This document shows, in pieces, positions 27,700 through 37,397 of a stretch of DNA of 44,925 nt. The DNA is from Opitutia bacterium Tous-C8FEB (lineage in GTDB: Bacteria; Verrucomicrobiota; Verrucomicrobiia; Opitutales; Opitutaceae), in NCBI GenBank assembly GCA_002304435.1, contig NEUZ01000007.1:1-44925 (forward strand). Reading direction: 5' to 3'. Below the pieces are notes generated by a model. It was given only the letters and a program-made list of their open reading frames with translations. It made no database searches and had not been told where the DNA came from. Numbering within the stretch: position 1 is the first letter of the stretch; each line of letters starts with the position of its first letter. Position numbers and translations under genes: made by a program.

Positions 27700-30398
27700 G
27701 GCGCTGGCTCCAGCGGTTCCTCCTCGCGGTCTTCACTGCGGCCAGCGCGGGCGCGGCCCTCCCGGCCGGCGCGACCGCCTTCATCGAACGGCACTGCGCC
27801 GGCTGCCACGATGACGTGGAGCGCAAGGGCGGCCTCGACCTCGGCGCGCTGCGCCTAGACCCGGCTAACCCTGGCGATCTCGCGCGCTGGGCTCGGATCC
27901 ACGACCGCGCGGCGGCCGGCGAGATGCCCCCGGAGAACAAGGCCCGGCCCGAACCGGCGGCGCTTGCGGGCTTCCTGCGGGAGCTCGGCGAATCCTTGCA
28001 GGCCGCCGAGCAGGCGCGCATCGCCGCGGCCGGCCGCAGCGGCGCGCGCCGGCTCAATGCGCTCGAGTACGAGAACGCGGTCCGGGATCTCCTCTCCGCC
28101 CCGTGGCTGCAGCTCCGGGGCCAGTTTCCCGAGGACGGCGAAGCGCACCGCTTCAACAAGGCCGCCTCCGCCCTCGACGTGTCGCACGTCCATCTCGCCC
28201 GCTACCTCAGCGCCGCCGACCACGCCTTCCGCCAAGTCCTGAGCGTCCGGCACGCGCTCACGCCCGCCACGGTTACCCGTCACTTCGCTCGGGACCAGCG
28301 CACCCTCACGGGCAAGTTTAGCGGCAGCATCTTCAACTCCTCGCCGGACCGGATGACCTATCCGATCCTCGACCTCATCACGCCGCAGCCCGCGGTTCGC
28401 CGACTGCAGGTGCCGTTGACCGCGGGCCCGGCCGATCCGGCACAGCGGGAACGCGAGGCGGTCGGCTGGGTGTCTAGCAACTACGTCACCGGGTTCACCT
28501 ACCGCTGGGACGGCTTCCGCGCCCCCGTGGCCGGCCGCTACCGGATCCGCTTCAGCGGACACACCCTCTGGGCGGCACCGGGCGGCATCGCGCAGCGGTA
28601 CGCCGACGAGTCGGACCGCCGGGGGACGCCCCGCCCACCGAACCCCAACGTGCCGAACTACGACCAGCTCTCCCCGGGCCGAACCGTGGAGCCGATCACG
28701 GTCTACACCCGCAACGGCGTTTTGAACCGCCGGGTTGGCGGCTTCGACCTGACTCCGGAGCCGGCGGTGCACGATCTCGGCGAGGTCTGGCTGCTGGCCA
28801 ACGAGACCCTCGTACCGGACGCCTCCCGTTTCTACCGCTCCCGCCCGAACAATTTCCGCAACCCGCTGATGACGTCCGAGGGCACGCCGAGCGTCGCCTT
28901 CCGCTGGATGGAGGTCGAGGGGCCGCTCCAGGACGACACCACGCTCGCAGGGTATCGCCTGCTGTTCGGCGACTTGCCACTGCGCCGGGCCCGGGCCGGG
29001 GAGAGCGGGGTCGCGGTGCCGGTGGTCCGCGAGGCCGCGCGCGCTGATGGCAGCCGCAATCCCGGCCAGCGCGTTGAGCCCCTCGGGGAGGAGAAGGTCG
29101 AGGTCGAGAGCGCGGACCCGGCCGCCGACGGTCGCCGCCTCCTCGCCAACTTCGTCGCCCGGGCCTACCGCCGGCCCGTGCGGCCCGGGGAGACCGACGT
29201 CTTCATCCAGCTCTTCGACGAACGCCGCGCCGCGGGCCTGGGGTTCGCCGAGTCGCTGCTCGCAGCCTACACCGCCGTCCTCGCCTCCCCCGGCTTCCTC
29301 TTCCTGGAGGAATCCCCCGGCCCCCTAGGTAATCACGCGCTCGCCACCCGGCTCGCTCTCTTTCTCTGGAACTCACCGCCCGACGCACGCCTGCGCGGCC
29401 TCGCGGACGCGGGTCGCATCGGGGATCCGGCCGTCCTGCGCGCAGAGACCGAACGCCTGCTCGCCGACCCCAAGGCGGAGCGCTTCCGGGACGCGTTCCT
29501 CGATTACTGGCTCGACCTCCGGAAGATGGAAGACTCCACCCCATCGACCACCCTCTACAACGACTACTACCTCGACGACGCGCTGACGGAGGCGGCCGTG
29601 GCGGAGACCCGGCTTTACTTCGCCGAGTTGCTCGCCCGCAACCACCCGGCGCGGCTCATCGCAGATGCCAATTTCACCTACTTGAACGAGCGGCTCGCCC
29701 GCCATTACGGCCTGCCCGGGGTGAGCGGGATCGCGATGCGCCGCGTCGACCTGCCCGCGGACAGCCCGCGTGGCGGCCTCCTCACGCAGGCCAGCGTGCT
29801 CAAGGTAACGGCCAACGGCACGACGACCTCGCCCGTGCTCCGCGGCAAGTGGATCGTTGAGCGGATTCTGGGCATCGATATTCCGCCGCCGCCGCCCGTC
29901 GCCGCGGTCGAACCCGACATCCGCGGCGCCGTGACCATCCGTGAGCAGCTCGCCCGCCACCGCGAAGACGCTTCCTGCGCCTCCTGCCACCGAAAAATGG
30001 ATCCGCCCGGGTTCGCGCTGGAAAGCTTCGACGTGCTCGGCGGCTGGCGGGAACGCTACCGCGCGGTCGACGAGGAAAAGCCCGCCCTCCGCGGCCTGGG
30101 TAAGAATGGCCAGCCCTTCGCCTTCCACCTCGCGCTGCCCGTGGACGCGAGCGGCGAGCTGCCCGACGGCCGGCCTTTCCGGGACATCCGCGATTTCAAG
30201 CGTCTCGTGCGCGCCGACGAGGCGGCGCTCGCCCGCAACTTTGCCCGGCAACTCCTGCTGTTCGCCACCGGCGCCCCCGCCCACTACAGCGACCGGCCAG
30301 AAGTGGAGCGCATCCTTGAGGAAACCCGCGGCGACGGCCACGGCCTGCGTTCGCTAATCCACGCGGTGGTGCAGAGCCGCCTCTTCCGCGAGAAGTGA
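27696..30398 (+). CDS. DUF1592-type multidomain protein with two CxxCH motifs
   Basis: 900 residues. A short signal peptide ([19 protein letters not shown]) is followed by HCAGCHDD, a c-type heme site (Cys34, Cys37, His38), and [11 protein letters not shown] with a candidate Met ligand: a cytochrome-like PSD/cytochrome C domain. The DUF1587/1595 region follows ([14 protein letters not shown] about 115-130). Then DUF1592 ([36 protein letters not shown]), DUF1588 ([34 protein letters not shown]) with [19 protein letters not shown] (Cys761, Cys764, His765), and a DUF1585 C-terminus ([24 protein letters not shown]). It is probably a periplasmic or outer-membrane heme protein working with the DUF1552 partner. 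Its role is unknown. Confidence 0.9.
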
Positions 30399-30407
30399 GG
30401 CCGCCGC

Positions 30408-30428
30408 CCCGCGCGGCGACCGCGCGGG
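30408..30428. terminator. GC-rich hairpin between convergent genes
   Basis: CCCGCGCGG, CGA, CCGCGCGGG: a perfect 9-bp stem with a 3-base loop filling the 31-bp gap between the DUF1592 gene and dacB stops. It is symmetrical and could end transcripts from both sides. No U-tract follows on either strand, so intrinsic termination is uncertain. Confidence 0.5.
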
Positions 30429-30429
30429 T

Positions 30430-31947
30430 TCAACCGGGACCGGCGTAAGCGGCAAGCAACGCGACGATCTGGTCCAGTTCCTCTCGTGCACTCGGGGCAC
30501 CCGCCTCCGGTGCGTGCCGGTTGAGGAGGAGCGAGAAGGCGAGGCGCTCGCCGCCGGCGGTAGTGAGGTAACCGGAAAGCGCGTTGGCGTACCGCAAGGT
30601 GCCGGTCTTGGCGCTCACGTTACCCTCCGCCGCCGTGCCACGCAGACGCGTGCGCAGGGTGCCGTCCCGCCCGGCGACCGGCAGCGACGCCGCAAACTCC
30701 AGAGCCGCCGGATGCCGGGCCATCGCCGCGAGCAGGCCAACCGTGGCGCGTGCCGTAAGGAGGTTGTTTCGGGACAGGCCCGAGCCCTCCTCGAACCGCA
30801 CCTCTGCGGAATCGATGCCAGCGCGCACCAGGAATTCCCGCAAGGCCTCGAGGGCCAACGCCTCACCCGTGCGGTGCGCGGGAGTGGCGGCCCCACGCCG
30901 CGTTTCGCCCAGATGGCCGAAGATCAGGTCGGTCTCCAGGTTCTGGGAGGGCTTCATGAAATCGGCCACCAGCTCGCGCAGCGGCGGCGACGTCAGTTCA
31001 CCAAGCGCAACCGCACCCGCGGGAACCGGGCTCGGATCGGGCCACCGCGCCGCGCGCGGCCGGCCCTCCACCGAGATTCCCTCCCGCGCCAAGGCGGACC
31101 GCAGCGCGGCCGCGTACCACTCGGCTGGGCGCGGCACCGTGACGTTCACGAGCTCGGGGCGTCCTCCGGCGGGCAACGCACCCCAGAGGTGCACCCGGGA
31201 CTCGCCGATTAAACGCCGCACCACCACCTGCGCGGGAACATCCGCGGCGACGGTGCGAAGCCGGGCGAGCACCTCGAGGCCGGCGTCCGGCTGCCGCCAC
31301 GCGAGCGCCACCGGCCCGCCCGGGGCCGCCGCGGGCGTCAGGCTCAGCTCGGCGTAGTTCTGCTCGAGGCTAACCCCGGAGAGCTCCGCGCCATACCAAT
31401 CGTTCAGGTCATCGACCGTCCAGCCCGAGCCTTGGGGCGGCTGGTGGAACCAGGTGGCGTCGGCGACCACGTCCCCCGTGATGCGACGCACGCCCGCGCG
31501 CCGCAGGACCGCGACCACCGGGGAGAAGATCGAGTCAAAGGGGCGGCCGGTCCCGCGGGTGCGCCAGCTGGGATCGCCCCGCCCGGCAATGAACAGGTCC
31601 CCGGACAGCGTGCCCTCGGGCTTGGGCGCCACCGAGGCGAGCACCGGCGTGCGGATGCGGTAATCGGGCCCGAGCACGTCGAGCGCGAGCGCCCCGGCGA
31701 AGAGCTTGCTGTTGGAAGCCGGGCTCATCAGCCGGCGGGGCTCGTGCTCAAACCAGACGCGCCCGGAGGCGAGGGACACCACCTGCACCCCCCAGAGTCC
31801 GCCGCGGAAGCGGTCGCTTCGCAGGCGGCGCTCCAGCCGTTCCTGCAGTTCCGCGAGGGTGGCCGGGGCGGTCGCCTCCGCGGCGTGCAGCGAGCCACCG
31901 AACCCGAGGAGAAGCAGGAGAAGAACGCGGAGGAGGCGCGGGGTCAC
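30430..31947 (-). CDS. dacB: D-alanyl-D-alanine carboxypeptidase/endopeptidase (PBP4, class C)
   Basis: 505 residues from GTG 31947. The signal peptide (LLRVLLLLLLGFGGSLHA) gives periplasmic location. The three penicillin-binding motifs are present: SNSK (Ser78 to Lys81) in RRLMSPASNSKLFAGALAL, SRN in FEEGSGLSRNNLL, and KTG in NVSAKTGTLRYANALSGYL. The large inserts between SxxK and SxN (FIAGRGDPSW, ADATWF, DLNDWYGAELSGVSLEQN) match PBP4/DacB. It trims or cleaves peptidoglycan cross-links. It is a single gene, convergent with the DUF1592 gene and divergent from the symporter. Confidence 0.94.
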   Translation of the reverse strand: MTPRLLRVLLLLLLGFGGSLHAAEATAPATLAELQERLERRLRSDRFRGGLWGVQVVSLASGRVWFEHEPRRLMSPASNSKLFAGALALDVLGPDYRIRTPVLASVAPKPEGTLSGDLFIAGRGDPSWRTRGTGRPFDSIFSPVVAVLRRAGVRRITGDVVADATWFHQPPQGSGWTVDDLNDWYGAELSGVSLEQNYAELSLTPAAAPGGPVALAWRQPDAGLEVLARLRTVAADVPAQVVVRRLIGESRVHLWGALPAGGRPELVNVTVPRPAEWYAAALRSALAREGISVEGRPRAARWPDPSPVPAGAVALGELTSPPLRELVADFMKPSQNLETDLIFGHLGETRRGAATPAHRTGEALALEALREFLVRAGIDSAEVRFEEGSGLSRNNLLTARATVGLLAAMARHPAALEFAASLPVAGRDGTLRTRLRGTAAEGNVSAKTGTLRYANALSGYLTTAGGERLAFSLLLNRHAPEAGAPSAREELDQIVALLAAYAGPG

Positions 31948-32052
31948 GCCCGGCAGGCTGGGCGGGATTCCGCCACCCCGCAACGCGCTTCCCGCCTGCC
32001 TCAGGAAATTCCTCGCCTGCTTTCTGCGGGCGGGGCTTGCTCCCGTCACCCT

Positions 32053-33588
32053 ATGAATTCCTACTTCAGCGTCGGGGACTGGGTGATCATTGTCGGCTAC
32101 CTCTCCGCGATGGTCGCGCTGGGTATCTGGTTCGGCAAGGACCAGCGCACGACCCGGGATTACTTTCTCGGCGGTCGAGACATTCCGTGGTGGGGCATCG
32201 GCGCCTCGATCATCGCGACCGAGACGAGCGCGCTCACGATCATCGGCGTCCCCGCGATCGCCTACGCGGGCAACCTCGGGTTCCTGCAGATGATCCTCGG
32301 ATACGTGATCGCACGGGTGATCCTCGCGGTGGTGATGGTGCCGCATTACCTGCGTGGCGAGATCTTCTCCCCTTACCAACTACTGGAGCAGCACCTCGGG
32401 CGCGGCCCCCGCCGGCTGGCGGGCGCCCTCTTCCTGTTCCTCGAGCCCCTCTCCGCCGGGGTCCGGGTCTATGTCGCCTGCATCCCTATCCGTCTGATGC
32501 TGGGCGACGACATCTGCAGCTTGGGCGGCCTCACGGACCCGATTCTGGGTGCGATCCTGCTCTTCGTGGTTCTGTCGGTGGTCTACACCTACATCGGCGG
32601 GATGAAGGCGGTGGTCTGGACGGACGCGGTGCAGATGGTGCTGTTTATCGCGGGCGGGCTCTTCGCCCTCGTGCACCTTGCGGGGATGATCGAGGGCGGC
32701 CTAGCCGGGGGCCTCGCCAAGGCCGCGGCGGCGGGTAAGACCGAGTGGCTCCGTACCGACTTCACACTGGGGGCGCCATTCAACCTCTGGATGGGCCTGA
32801 TCGGCGGCACTTTCCTCGTGCTATCCTCCCACGGGGCGGACCAACTGATCGTGCAGCGGGTACTCGCGTGCCGGAACGTGGCGGAAGGGCGGCGAGCGCT
32901 GGTGTTCAGCGCGGTCCTCATCTTTCCGCTCTTCCTCCTCTTCCTCCTCGTGGGGGTACTGCTCTGGGTCTTCTACCAGAGCCACCCCTTCCAGATCCCG
33001 CTCCCTGAGAGCCGGCCGGGCATCAAGTCCAATGACTTCATCTTCCCGATCTACATCGTGACCGAAATGCCGCACCTCATGAAGGGCTTCCTGATCGTCG
33101 CCATCCTCGCCGCGGCGATGTCCTCGATCAGTTCGGCGGTCGCGGCCCTAGCCTCGGTCTCGACGATGGACTTCCTGAAGCCGGCGCTTCCCGGACGGGG
33201 CGACGAGTTCTTCCTCCGCTTCAGCCGCCACTCCACCCTCGTCTGGGCCGGAGTGCTGGTCTTCGTCGCCTGGCTGACGCGCGAGGTGACATTCGTCCTG
33301 AACGCGGCGTTCTCGCTGCGCGGCCTGACCAGCGGCGCCCTGCTCGGCGGACTCGCGCTGGCGATGTTCGGGCGCGGCGTCGGTCCGCGGGCGGCGGTCG
33401 GGGGGATGCTGACCTCCTTCGCGGCGATGAACCTGATCTACTGGCCCGCCACCGTGCCCGCGACCCGCGAATGGTGGCTGCGCACCTTCGGGGGCGAGGT
33501 GTTCTGGCCCTGGTTCACCCTGATCGGCTTCCTCATTACCGTCGGGGTCGCCGCGTTGCTGCGGCCCCGCGCGAAGACCACAAACTAA
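32053..33588 (+). CDS. Sodium:solute symporter (SSF family)
   Basis: 511 residues from ATG 32053, with about 13 hydrophobic segments. Family marks are RTTRDYFLGGRDIPWWGIGASIIATETSALT in the first two helices, VYTYIGGMKAVVWTDAVQMVLF (the SSF consensus around helix 6), SHGADQLIVQRVLACRN, and ILAAAMSSISSAVAALASVSTMDF, whose Ser residues form the sodium site. It imports an organic solute with sodium. Substrate cannot be told: sialic acid, sugar, amino acid or carboxylate carriers share these motifs. The convergent neighbour is gamma-glutamyltransferase, so a peptide or amino acid substrate is one idea only. Confidence 0.92.
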   Translation: MNSYFSVGDWVIIVGYLSAMVALGIWFGKDQRTTRDYFLGGRDIPWWGIGASIIATETSALTIIGVPAIAYAGNLGFLQMILGYVIARVILAVVMVPHYLRGEIFSPYQLLEQHLGRGPRRLAGALFLFLEPLSAGVRVYVACIPIRLMLGDDICSLGGLTDPILGAILLFVVLSVVYTYIGGMKAVVWTDAVQMVLFIAGGLFALVHLAGMIEGGLAGGLAKAAAAGKTEWLRTDFTLGAPFNLWMGLIGGTFLVLSSHGADQLIVQRVLACRNVAEGRRALVFSAVLIFPLFLLFLLVGVLLWVFYQSHPFQIPLPESRPGIKSNDFIFPIYIVTEMPHLMKGFLIVAILAAAMSSISSAVAALASVSTMDFLKPALPGRGDEFFLRFSRHSTLVWAGVLVFVAWLTREVTFVLNAAFSLRGLTSGALLGGLALAMFGRGVGPRAAVGGMLTSFAAMNLIYWPATVPATREWWLRTFGGEVFWPWFTLIGFLITVGVAALLRPRAKTTN

Positions 33589-35285
33589 CGGCCGACCGCG
33601 GCGCCGTCGGGGGGACGTCGATCGAACCCGCCCTCGAGCAGGCCCTCCGCTGCCCGGTGCAGGATCAGTTCGGCAGCCCCCTGGTTGGCTGGCGCCTCAA
33701 ATACCGCGTGCCCCATCCCGCGCAGCAGCGCGAGGGTGTCGGCAGAGAGGGCGTGACGCTCGTGCACAATGCGATCCGGCAGCCACTGGTGATGGATCCG
33801 TCCGGCGTCGACCGCCTCCTGCGCGTTCATCCCCCAGTCGACGACATTGAGGATCGTGCCGAGGACCGTGTTGATGATCGTCCGCCCGCCGGGCGAACCC
33901 GTCACGAGGAGCAACTGCCCGTCCTTCACGACAATGGTCGGTGTCATGCTGGAGAGCATCCGCTTGCCGGGTTGGGCGAGGTTGGGAGTGGTTCCGATAA
34001 GACCCTTGTCATCGGTAACCCCGGGCGCGGCGTTGAAGTCGCCCATCTCGTTGTTCAGGAGGAACCCCCCCCCGGGCACCACGATGTAGGACCCATAGGC
34101 GTATTCCAAGGTGTAGGTCAGAGACACGGCGTTGCGCTCGCGGTCGACCACCGAAAGATGGGTGGTCTCGGGTGACTCCGCGGGCCAGCTGAACGAGGCC
34201 GGCGAGGAGACCGACGCGCGCTGCAGATTGATGGTGCGCCGCAGTTCCGCCGCGTACTCCTTCGAGATGAGCCGGGCGACCGGGAGATCCGGGTTGAAGT
34301 CCGGGTCGCCGATGTGACGGGCGCGGTCGGCGAACGCGCGCCGCATCGCCTCGGCCATCCGGTGCACAACGGCCGCCGAGCCGTGGCCGAGCGCCTTCAG
34401 GTCATAGCCCTCAAGGATGTTGAGCATCTGGATGACCGCGATGCCGCCGGAGCTGGGCGGGGGCATCCCGAGGATCTCGTGCCCGCGGTACGTGCCTCGG
34501 ACCACCTCGCGCTTGCGGGCCTGGTAGGCTCGCAGGTCCGCCTTCGTGATGAGACCGTCGTTCGCCCGCATCTCCCGCTCGATGAGCTCGGCGGTCTCCC
34601 CGGCGTAAAAGCCCTCCGGCCCCTGCTCCGCGATCCGCTCAAGGGTGCGCGCGAGATCCGGTTGCCGCAGGGTCTCCCCGGCCTCGTAGGGCACGCCCCC
34701 CTTGGAGAACTGGGCCAACGAGGCCGGGTAGCGGCTGAGCTGGGGCAGGACGCCCTTGAGCGAGCGCGCCAGGCCGTGGGTGACCTCAAAGCCTTCCCGC
34801 GCGAGCCGGACCGCCGGCAGGACCAGCTCCTTCCACGGACGCCGACCGTGCTCGCGCCAGGCCAGATGCAGGCCCGCCACGGTGCCTGGAACGCCGACCG
34901 CGCGGTGGCTGAGGTGGTGGCGGTCGAAGTCGTACTTGCCGTCCCGCAGCCACATCTCCGGCGAGGAACCCGCCGGGGCCGTCTCGCGGAAATCATAGGC
35001 TTGCGGGGAGCCGGAAGCGGGCCGGTAGACGATGAACCCACCCCCGCCGATGTTGCCGGCGGTCGGATGGGTCACCGCGAGCGCGAAGGCCGTCGCGACC
35101 GCCGCGTCGATCGCGCTGCCGCCGTCGAGCAGCACCTGGTGCCCGATGCGGGAAGCATGCCCCTCCTGCGAGACAACCATCCCGTCGCGCGCCCAGACCG
35201 GCGCGGAGCCGGCGACGGCCCGGGGAGGAAAAAGGGAAACGGCCGCAAGGCCGACCACAGTGAGACCGCGCGCGAACGAGACCAT
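33585..35285 (-). CDS. ggt: Gamma-glutamyltransferase (exported)
   Basis: 566 residues. A signal peptide (ARGLTVVGLAAVSLFPPRAVAG) directs it to the periplasm, where it cleaves or transfers the gamma-glutamyl group of glutathione. The proprotein layout is normal: large-subunit VSQEGHASRIGHQVLLDGGSAIDAAVATAF, GNIGGGGF and YDFRETAP with substrate Arg100. The autoprocessing and nucleophile Thr is 374 in ESPETTHLSVVD, and GSPGGRTIINTVLGTILN is the oxyanion region of the small subunit. Its stop interlocks with the symporter stop over 4 bp. The next gene downstream on that strand is none; upstream is an exported Gfo/Idh gene, 53 bp away. Confidence 0.95.
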   Translation of the reverse strand: MVSFARGLTVVGLAAVSLFPPRAVAGSAPVWARDGMVVSQEGHASRIGHQVLLDGGSAIDAAVATAFALAVTHPTAGNIGGGGFIVYRPASGSPQAYDFRETAPAGSSPEMWLRDGKYDFDRHHLSHRAVGVPGTVAGLHLAWREHGRRPWKELVLPAVRLAREGFEVTHGLARSLKGVLPQLSRYPASLAQFSKGGVPYEAGETLRQPDLARTLERIAEQGPEGFYAGETAELIEREMRANDGLITKADLRAYQARKREVVRGTYRGHEILGMPPPSSGGIAVIQMLNILEGYDLKALGHGSAAVVHRMAEAMRRAFADRARHIGDPDFNPDLPVARLISKEYAAELRRTINLQRASVSSPASFSWPAESPETTHLSVVDRERNAVSLTYTLEYAYGSYIVVPGGGFLLNNEMGDFNAAPGVTDDKGLIGTTPNLAQPGKRMLSSMTPTIVVKDGQLLLVTGSPGGRTIINTVLGTILNVVDWGMNAQEAVDAGRIHHQWLPDRIVHERHALSADTLALLRGMGHAVFEAPANQGAAELILHRAAEGLLEGGFDRRPPDGAAVGR

Positions 35286-35338
35286 TGCCCGAGGGTGCCG
35301 CGGGGCGGCGGCGAGTCAAACGCCGCGCCCCGGGCCGC

Positions 35339-36379
35339 TCAGCGCGGCGCGGCGGCCCGCAGACGCTCCTTGGCGCGGAGCATCACGCGCAGCGGGTGGA
35401 GTTCCTCCTCGGAGGTGAGCGGCATCGGGACGCCAGTCACGAGCGCGGCGGCGAACGCGTCGAAGTAATCGGGGCCGGGCGTGCGGTCGAGGGGTTCGGT
35501 CACGCCCTCGCGGCGCACCAGCCGCGTCCGGGCGCCGCCATCGACCGACTCGATGAAGCCACGGGTCCCGAAGATCCGCAGGGTCTCGTTGCCGTGCGGC
35601 AGGCCGGGAGCGCCCGGATTCAGGTAATTGATCACGAAGGTGACCAGGCCGCCGTTCTCGAGTCGGCCCTGGGCGATCGCCGCAAGCTTGCCATCCCCGC
35701 GTTCGGAGGAGGGCTTGCCGAAGCCGGTCTCGTCAGCGGTGAGCGCGCTCATCCGCACGCCCGCCGCGTGCTCGACCATCCGTGCGCCGTGGATCCCCGC
35801 CTGCAGGAAAAGGCCCCCGTCGATCCCCTCGTCCTGCGGGCGCGCGGCGCCGTAGCGGTACGACTTCTGGACCAGGACCTGCACCACCTCGCCGATATCT
35901 CCCGCCTGGACGTGCCGCCGGATGGCGGCGTAGGGCGCCGCAAAGACGGTGCCGGCCATTTCCCGGAACTGGCGACCGGAGCGCCGGGCGGCGGCAAGGA
36001 TGGCATCGAGCTCAGCCTCGGTCAGCGCGGAGGGCTTTTCCGCGTACACGTGGCGTCCCGCCTCCAGGCAGCGGATGGCATCACGCGCCTGCTCCGCCCG
36101 GCGAGGGGAGCACAGGACCACCAGGCCCACGGCGGGATCGGCCAGGAGCGCGTCGAGCCCGGCGACCACCTTCACGCCCTCCGGCGCATTGGGCTGACGC
36201 ACCCCGGAGACGGCGACCAGCCGGGCGTGCGGATGATCGCGGAACTTCTCGAAGCGGAGCTGGTGCCCGTTGCCGCCATACAGGGCGACGCCGATCCGCT
36301 CGGCGGCTGGGAGCGTCGCGCCCAGGCCGGCCAGAAGACCAAGGATGAGGAGCCGCCCCGTCGCGCGAATCAGATTCAT
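35339..36379 (-). CDS. Exported Gfo/Idh/MocA-like protein with altered nucleotide motif
   Basis: 346 residues from ATG 36379. MNLIRATGRLLILGLLAGLGATLPAAE is a convincing Sec signal peptide. The Rossmann start is VALYGGNGHQLRFE, where the usual GxGxxG is degenerate (GGNGHQ). Downstream features stay typical: VVLCSPRRAEQARDAIRCLEAGRHVYAEKPSALTEAELD with EKP, then a Gfo-like C-domain (GGLFLQAGIHGARMVEHAAGV, NETLRIFGTRGFIES). Exported members of this family in Verrucomicrobiota often use tightly bound NAD or act as glycosidases with a Tat leader. This one has a Sec-type leader and a changed motif, so cofactor binding is doubtful. It is divergent from the DUF429-like gene. Confidence 0.82.
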   Translation of the reverse strand: MNLIRATGRLLILGLLAGLGATLPAAERIGVALYGGNGHQLRFEKFRDHPHARLVAVSGVRQPNAPEGVKVVAGLDALLADPAVGLVVLCSPRRAEQARDAIRCLEAGRHVYAEKPSALTEAELDAILAAARRSGRQFREMAGTVFAAPYAAIRRHVQAGDIGEVVQVLVQKSYRYGAARPQDEGIDGGLFLQAGIHGARMVEHAAGVRMSALTADETGFGKPSSERGDGKLAAIAQGRLENGGLVTFVINYLNPGAPGLPHGNETLRIFGTRGFIESVDGGARTRLVRREGVTEPLDRTPGPDYFDAFAAALVTGVPMPLTSEEELHPLRVMLRAKERLRAAAPR

Positions 36380-36463
36380 TTTGGGCAGGCAAACGGCCAC
36401 GACCCCGCGGCGCAACGCGAAGTCGCGCTTGCCTCTCCGCCCGCCGACCGCCCCCTTTCGCGC

Positions 36464-37237
36464 GTGCCTCGTCGCCCTCGCTTCCGCCGATACCTCGGGA
36501 TCGACTATTCCGGGGCGGCCACCCCCGAGACCCGGCTCCCCGGCCTGCGGGCTTACGTCGCGGAGGACCCGACGGAACCGCCGCGTGAAGTTACGGCCCC
36601 GGCCGCGAGCGGGCGATGGAGCCGGCGCGAACTTGCCCGTTGGCTCATCGACACCCTCTCCGCGAGTCCGCCCACCCTCGTCGGGATCGACCACGGCCTC
36701 TCCTGTCCCCTGCCCTACTTCGAGCGCCACGCCCTACCCGCAGATTGGGACCGTTTCTTGGCCGACTTCACGCGCCATTGGCCTGCGCACGCCCCGGGCG
36801 TCACGGTCCGCTCGCTGCGGGCGAGCAACCCGCGCGCCGGCGATCCACGGTGGCGACGCCCCTGCGAACGGCGCACCGGGGCCAAATCCGTCTTTCATTT
36901 CGATGTGCCGGGCAGCGTCGCGACCTCCACCCACGCCGGGCTCGCCTGGGTGCAACGACTGAGGGAAGAGCTCGGCCCGCGCCTGCACTGTTGGCCGTTC
37001 GACGGCTGGCACCCTCCGCCCGGCGCCCACTTGCTAGCGGAGATCTATCCCTCCCGGTGGAGCGGACGGTGGCCGAGGGGGCAGCGTACGCCGGACCAAC
37101 AGGATGCCTTCGCTACGGCCGCCGCCCTCGCCGCCGCGGATCACTCGGGCGAGCTGGAGCGTTGGCTGGATCCCGAACTGCCGACGGCGGAACGGGCCGC
37201 GGCCCGCGTGGAAGGCTGGATTCTGGGCGTCAGCTAA
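36464..37237 (+). CDS. DUF429-like protein (RNase H-fold look)
   Basis: 257 residues from GTG 36464. The opening RRYLGIDYSGAATP, then LVGIDHGLSCPLPYF, LLAEIYPSRWSG and TPDQQDAFATAAALAAA give four spaced acidic residues (Asp14, Asp76, Glu193, Asp214). This order is what DUF429 proteins show: a first-strand Asp, a second 'ID.g' strand, an E.yP motif and a late D..DA helix. Those proteins resemble RNase H/RuvC folds and are thought to be nucleases, but none is well described. The start is placed at the first in-frame start codon before the conserved core. It is a single gene between divergent and convergent neighbours. Confidence 0.7.
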   Translation: MPRRPRFRRYLGIDYSGAATPETRLPGLRAYVAEDPTEPPREVTAPAASGRWSRRELARWLIDTLSASPPTLVGIDHGLSCPLPYFERHALPADWDRFLADFTRHWPAHAPGVTVRSLRASNPRAGDPRWRRPCERRTGAKSVFHFDVPGSVATSTHAGLAWVQRLREELGPRLHCWPFDGWHPPPGAHLLAEIYPSRWSGRWPRGQRTPDQQDAFATAAALAAADHSGELERWLDPELPTAERAAARVEGWILGVS

Positions 37238-37397
37238 TTCGCCTCACCGCAGCGGGTAGATCTCGGCCAACCTCACCACGGTGCCTCGCCCACGGCGGCG
37301 ACCTCGAGTCCTAGTGAAACGGCGGCGTGGTTTCTGGCCAAAGTCACCAGCTTGAGCGGGTACTCGGCATTACAGGTGGGAAATCGGACGGGAAGAG

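Noticed and set aside
37238-37397. About 40-codon open minus-strand stretch ending LVTLARNHAAVSLGLEVAAVGEAPW
   Set aside because: No start codon, domain or partner gene. It could be a remnant, but there is nothing to support a gene.
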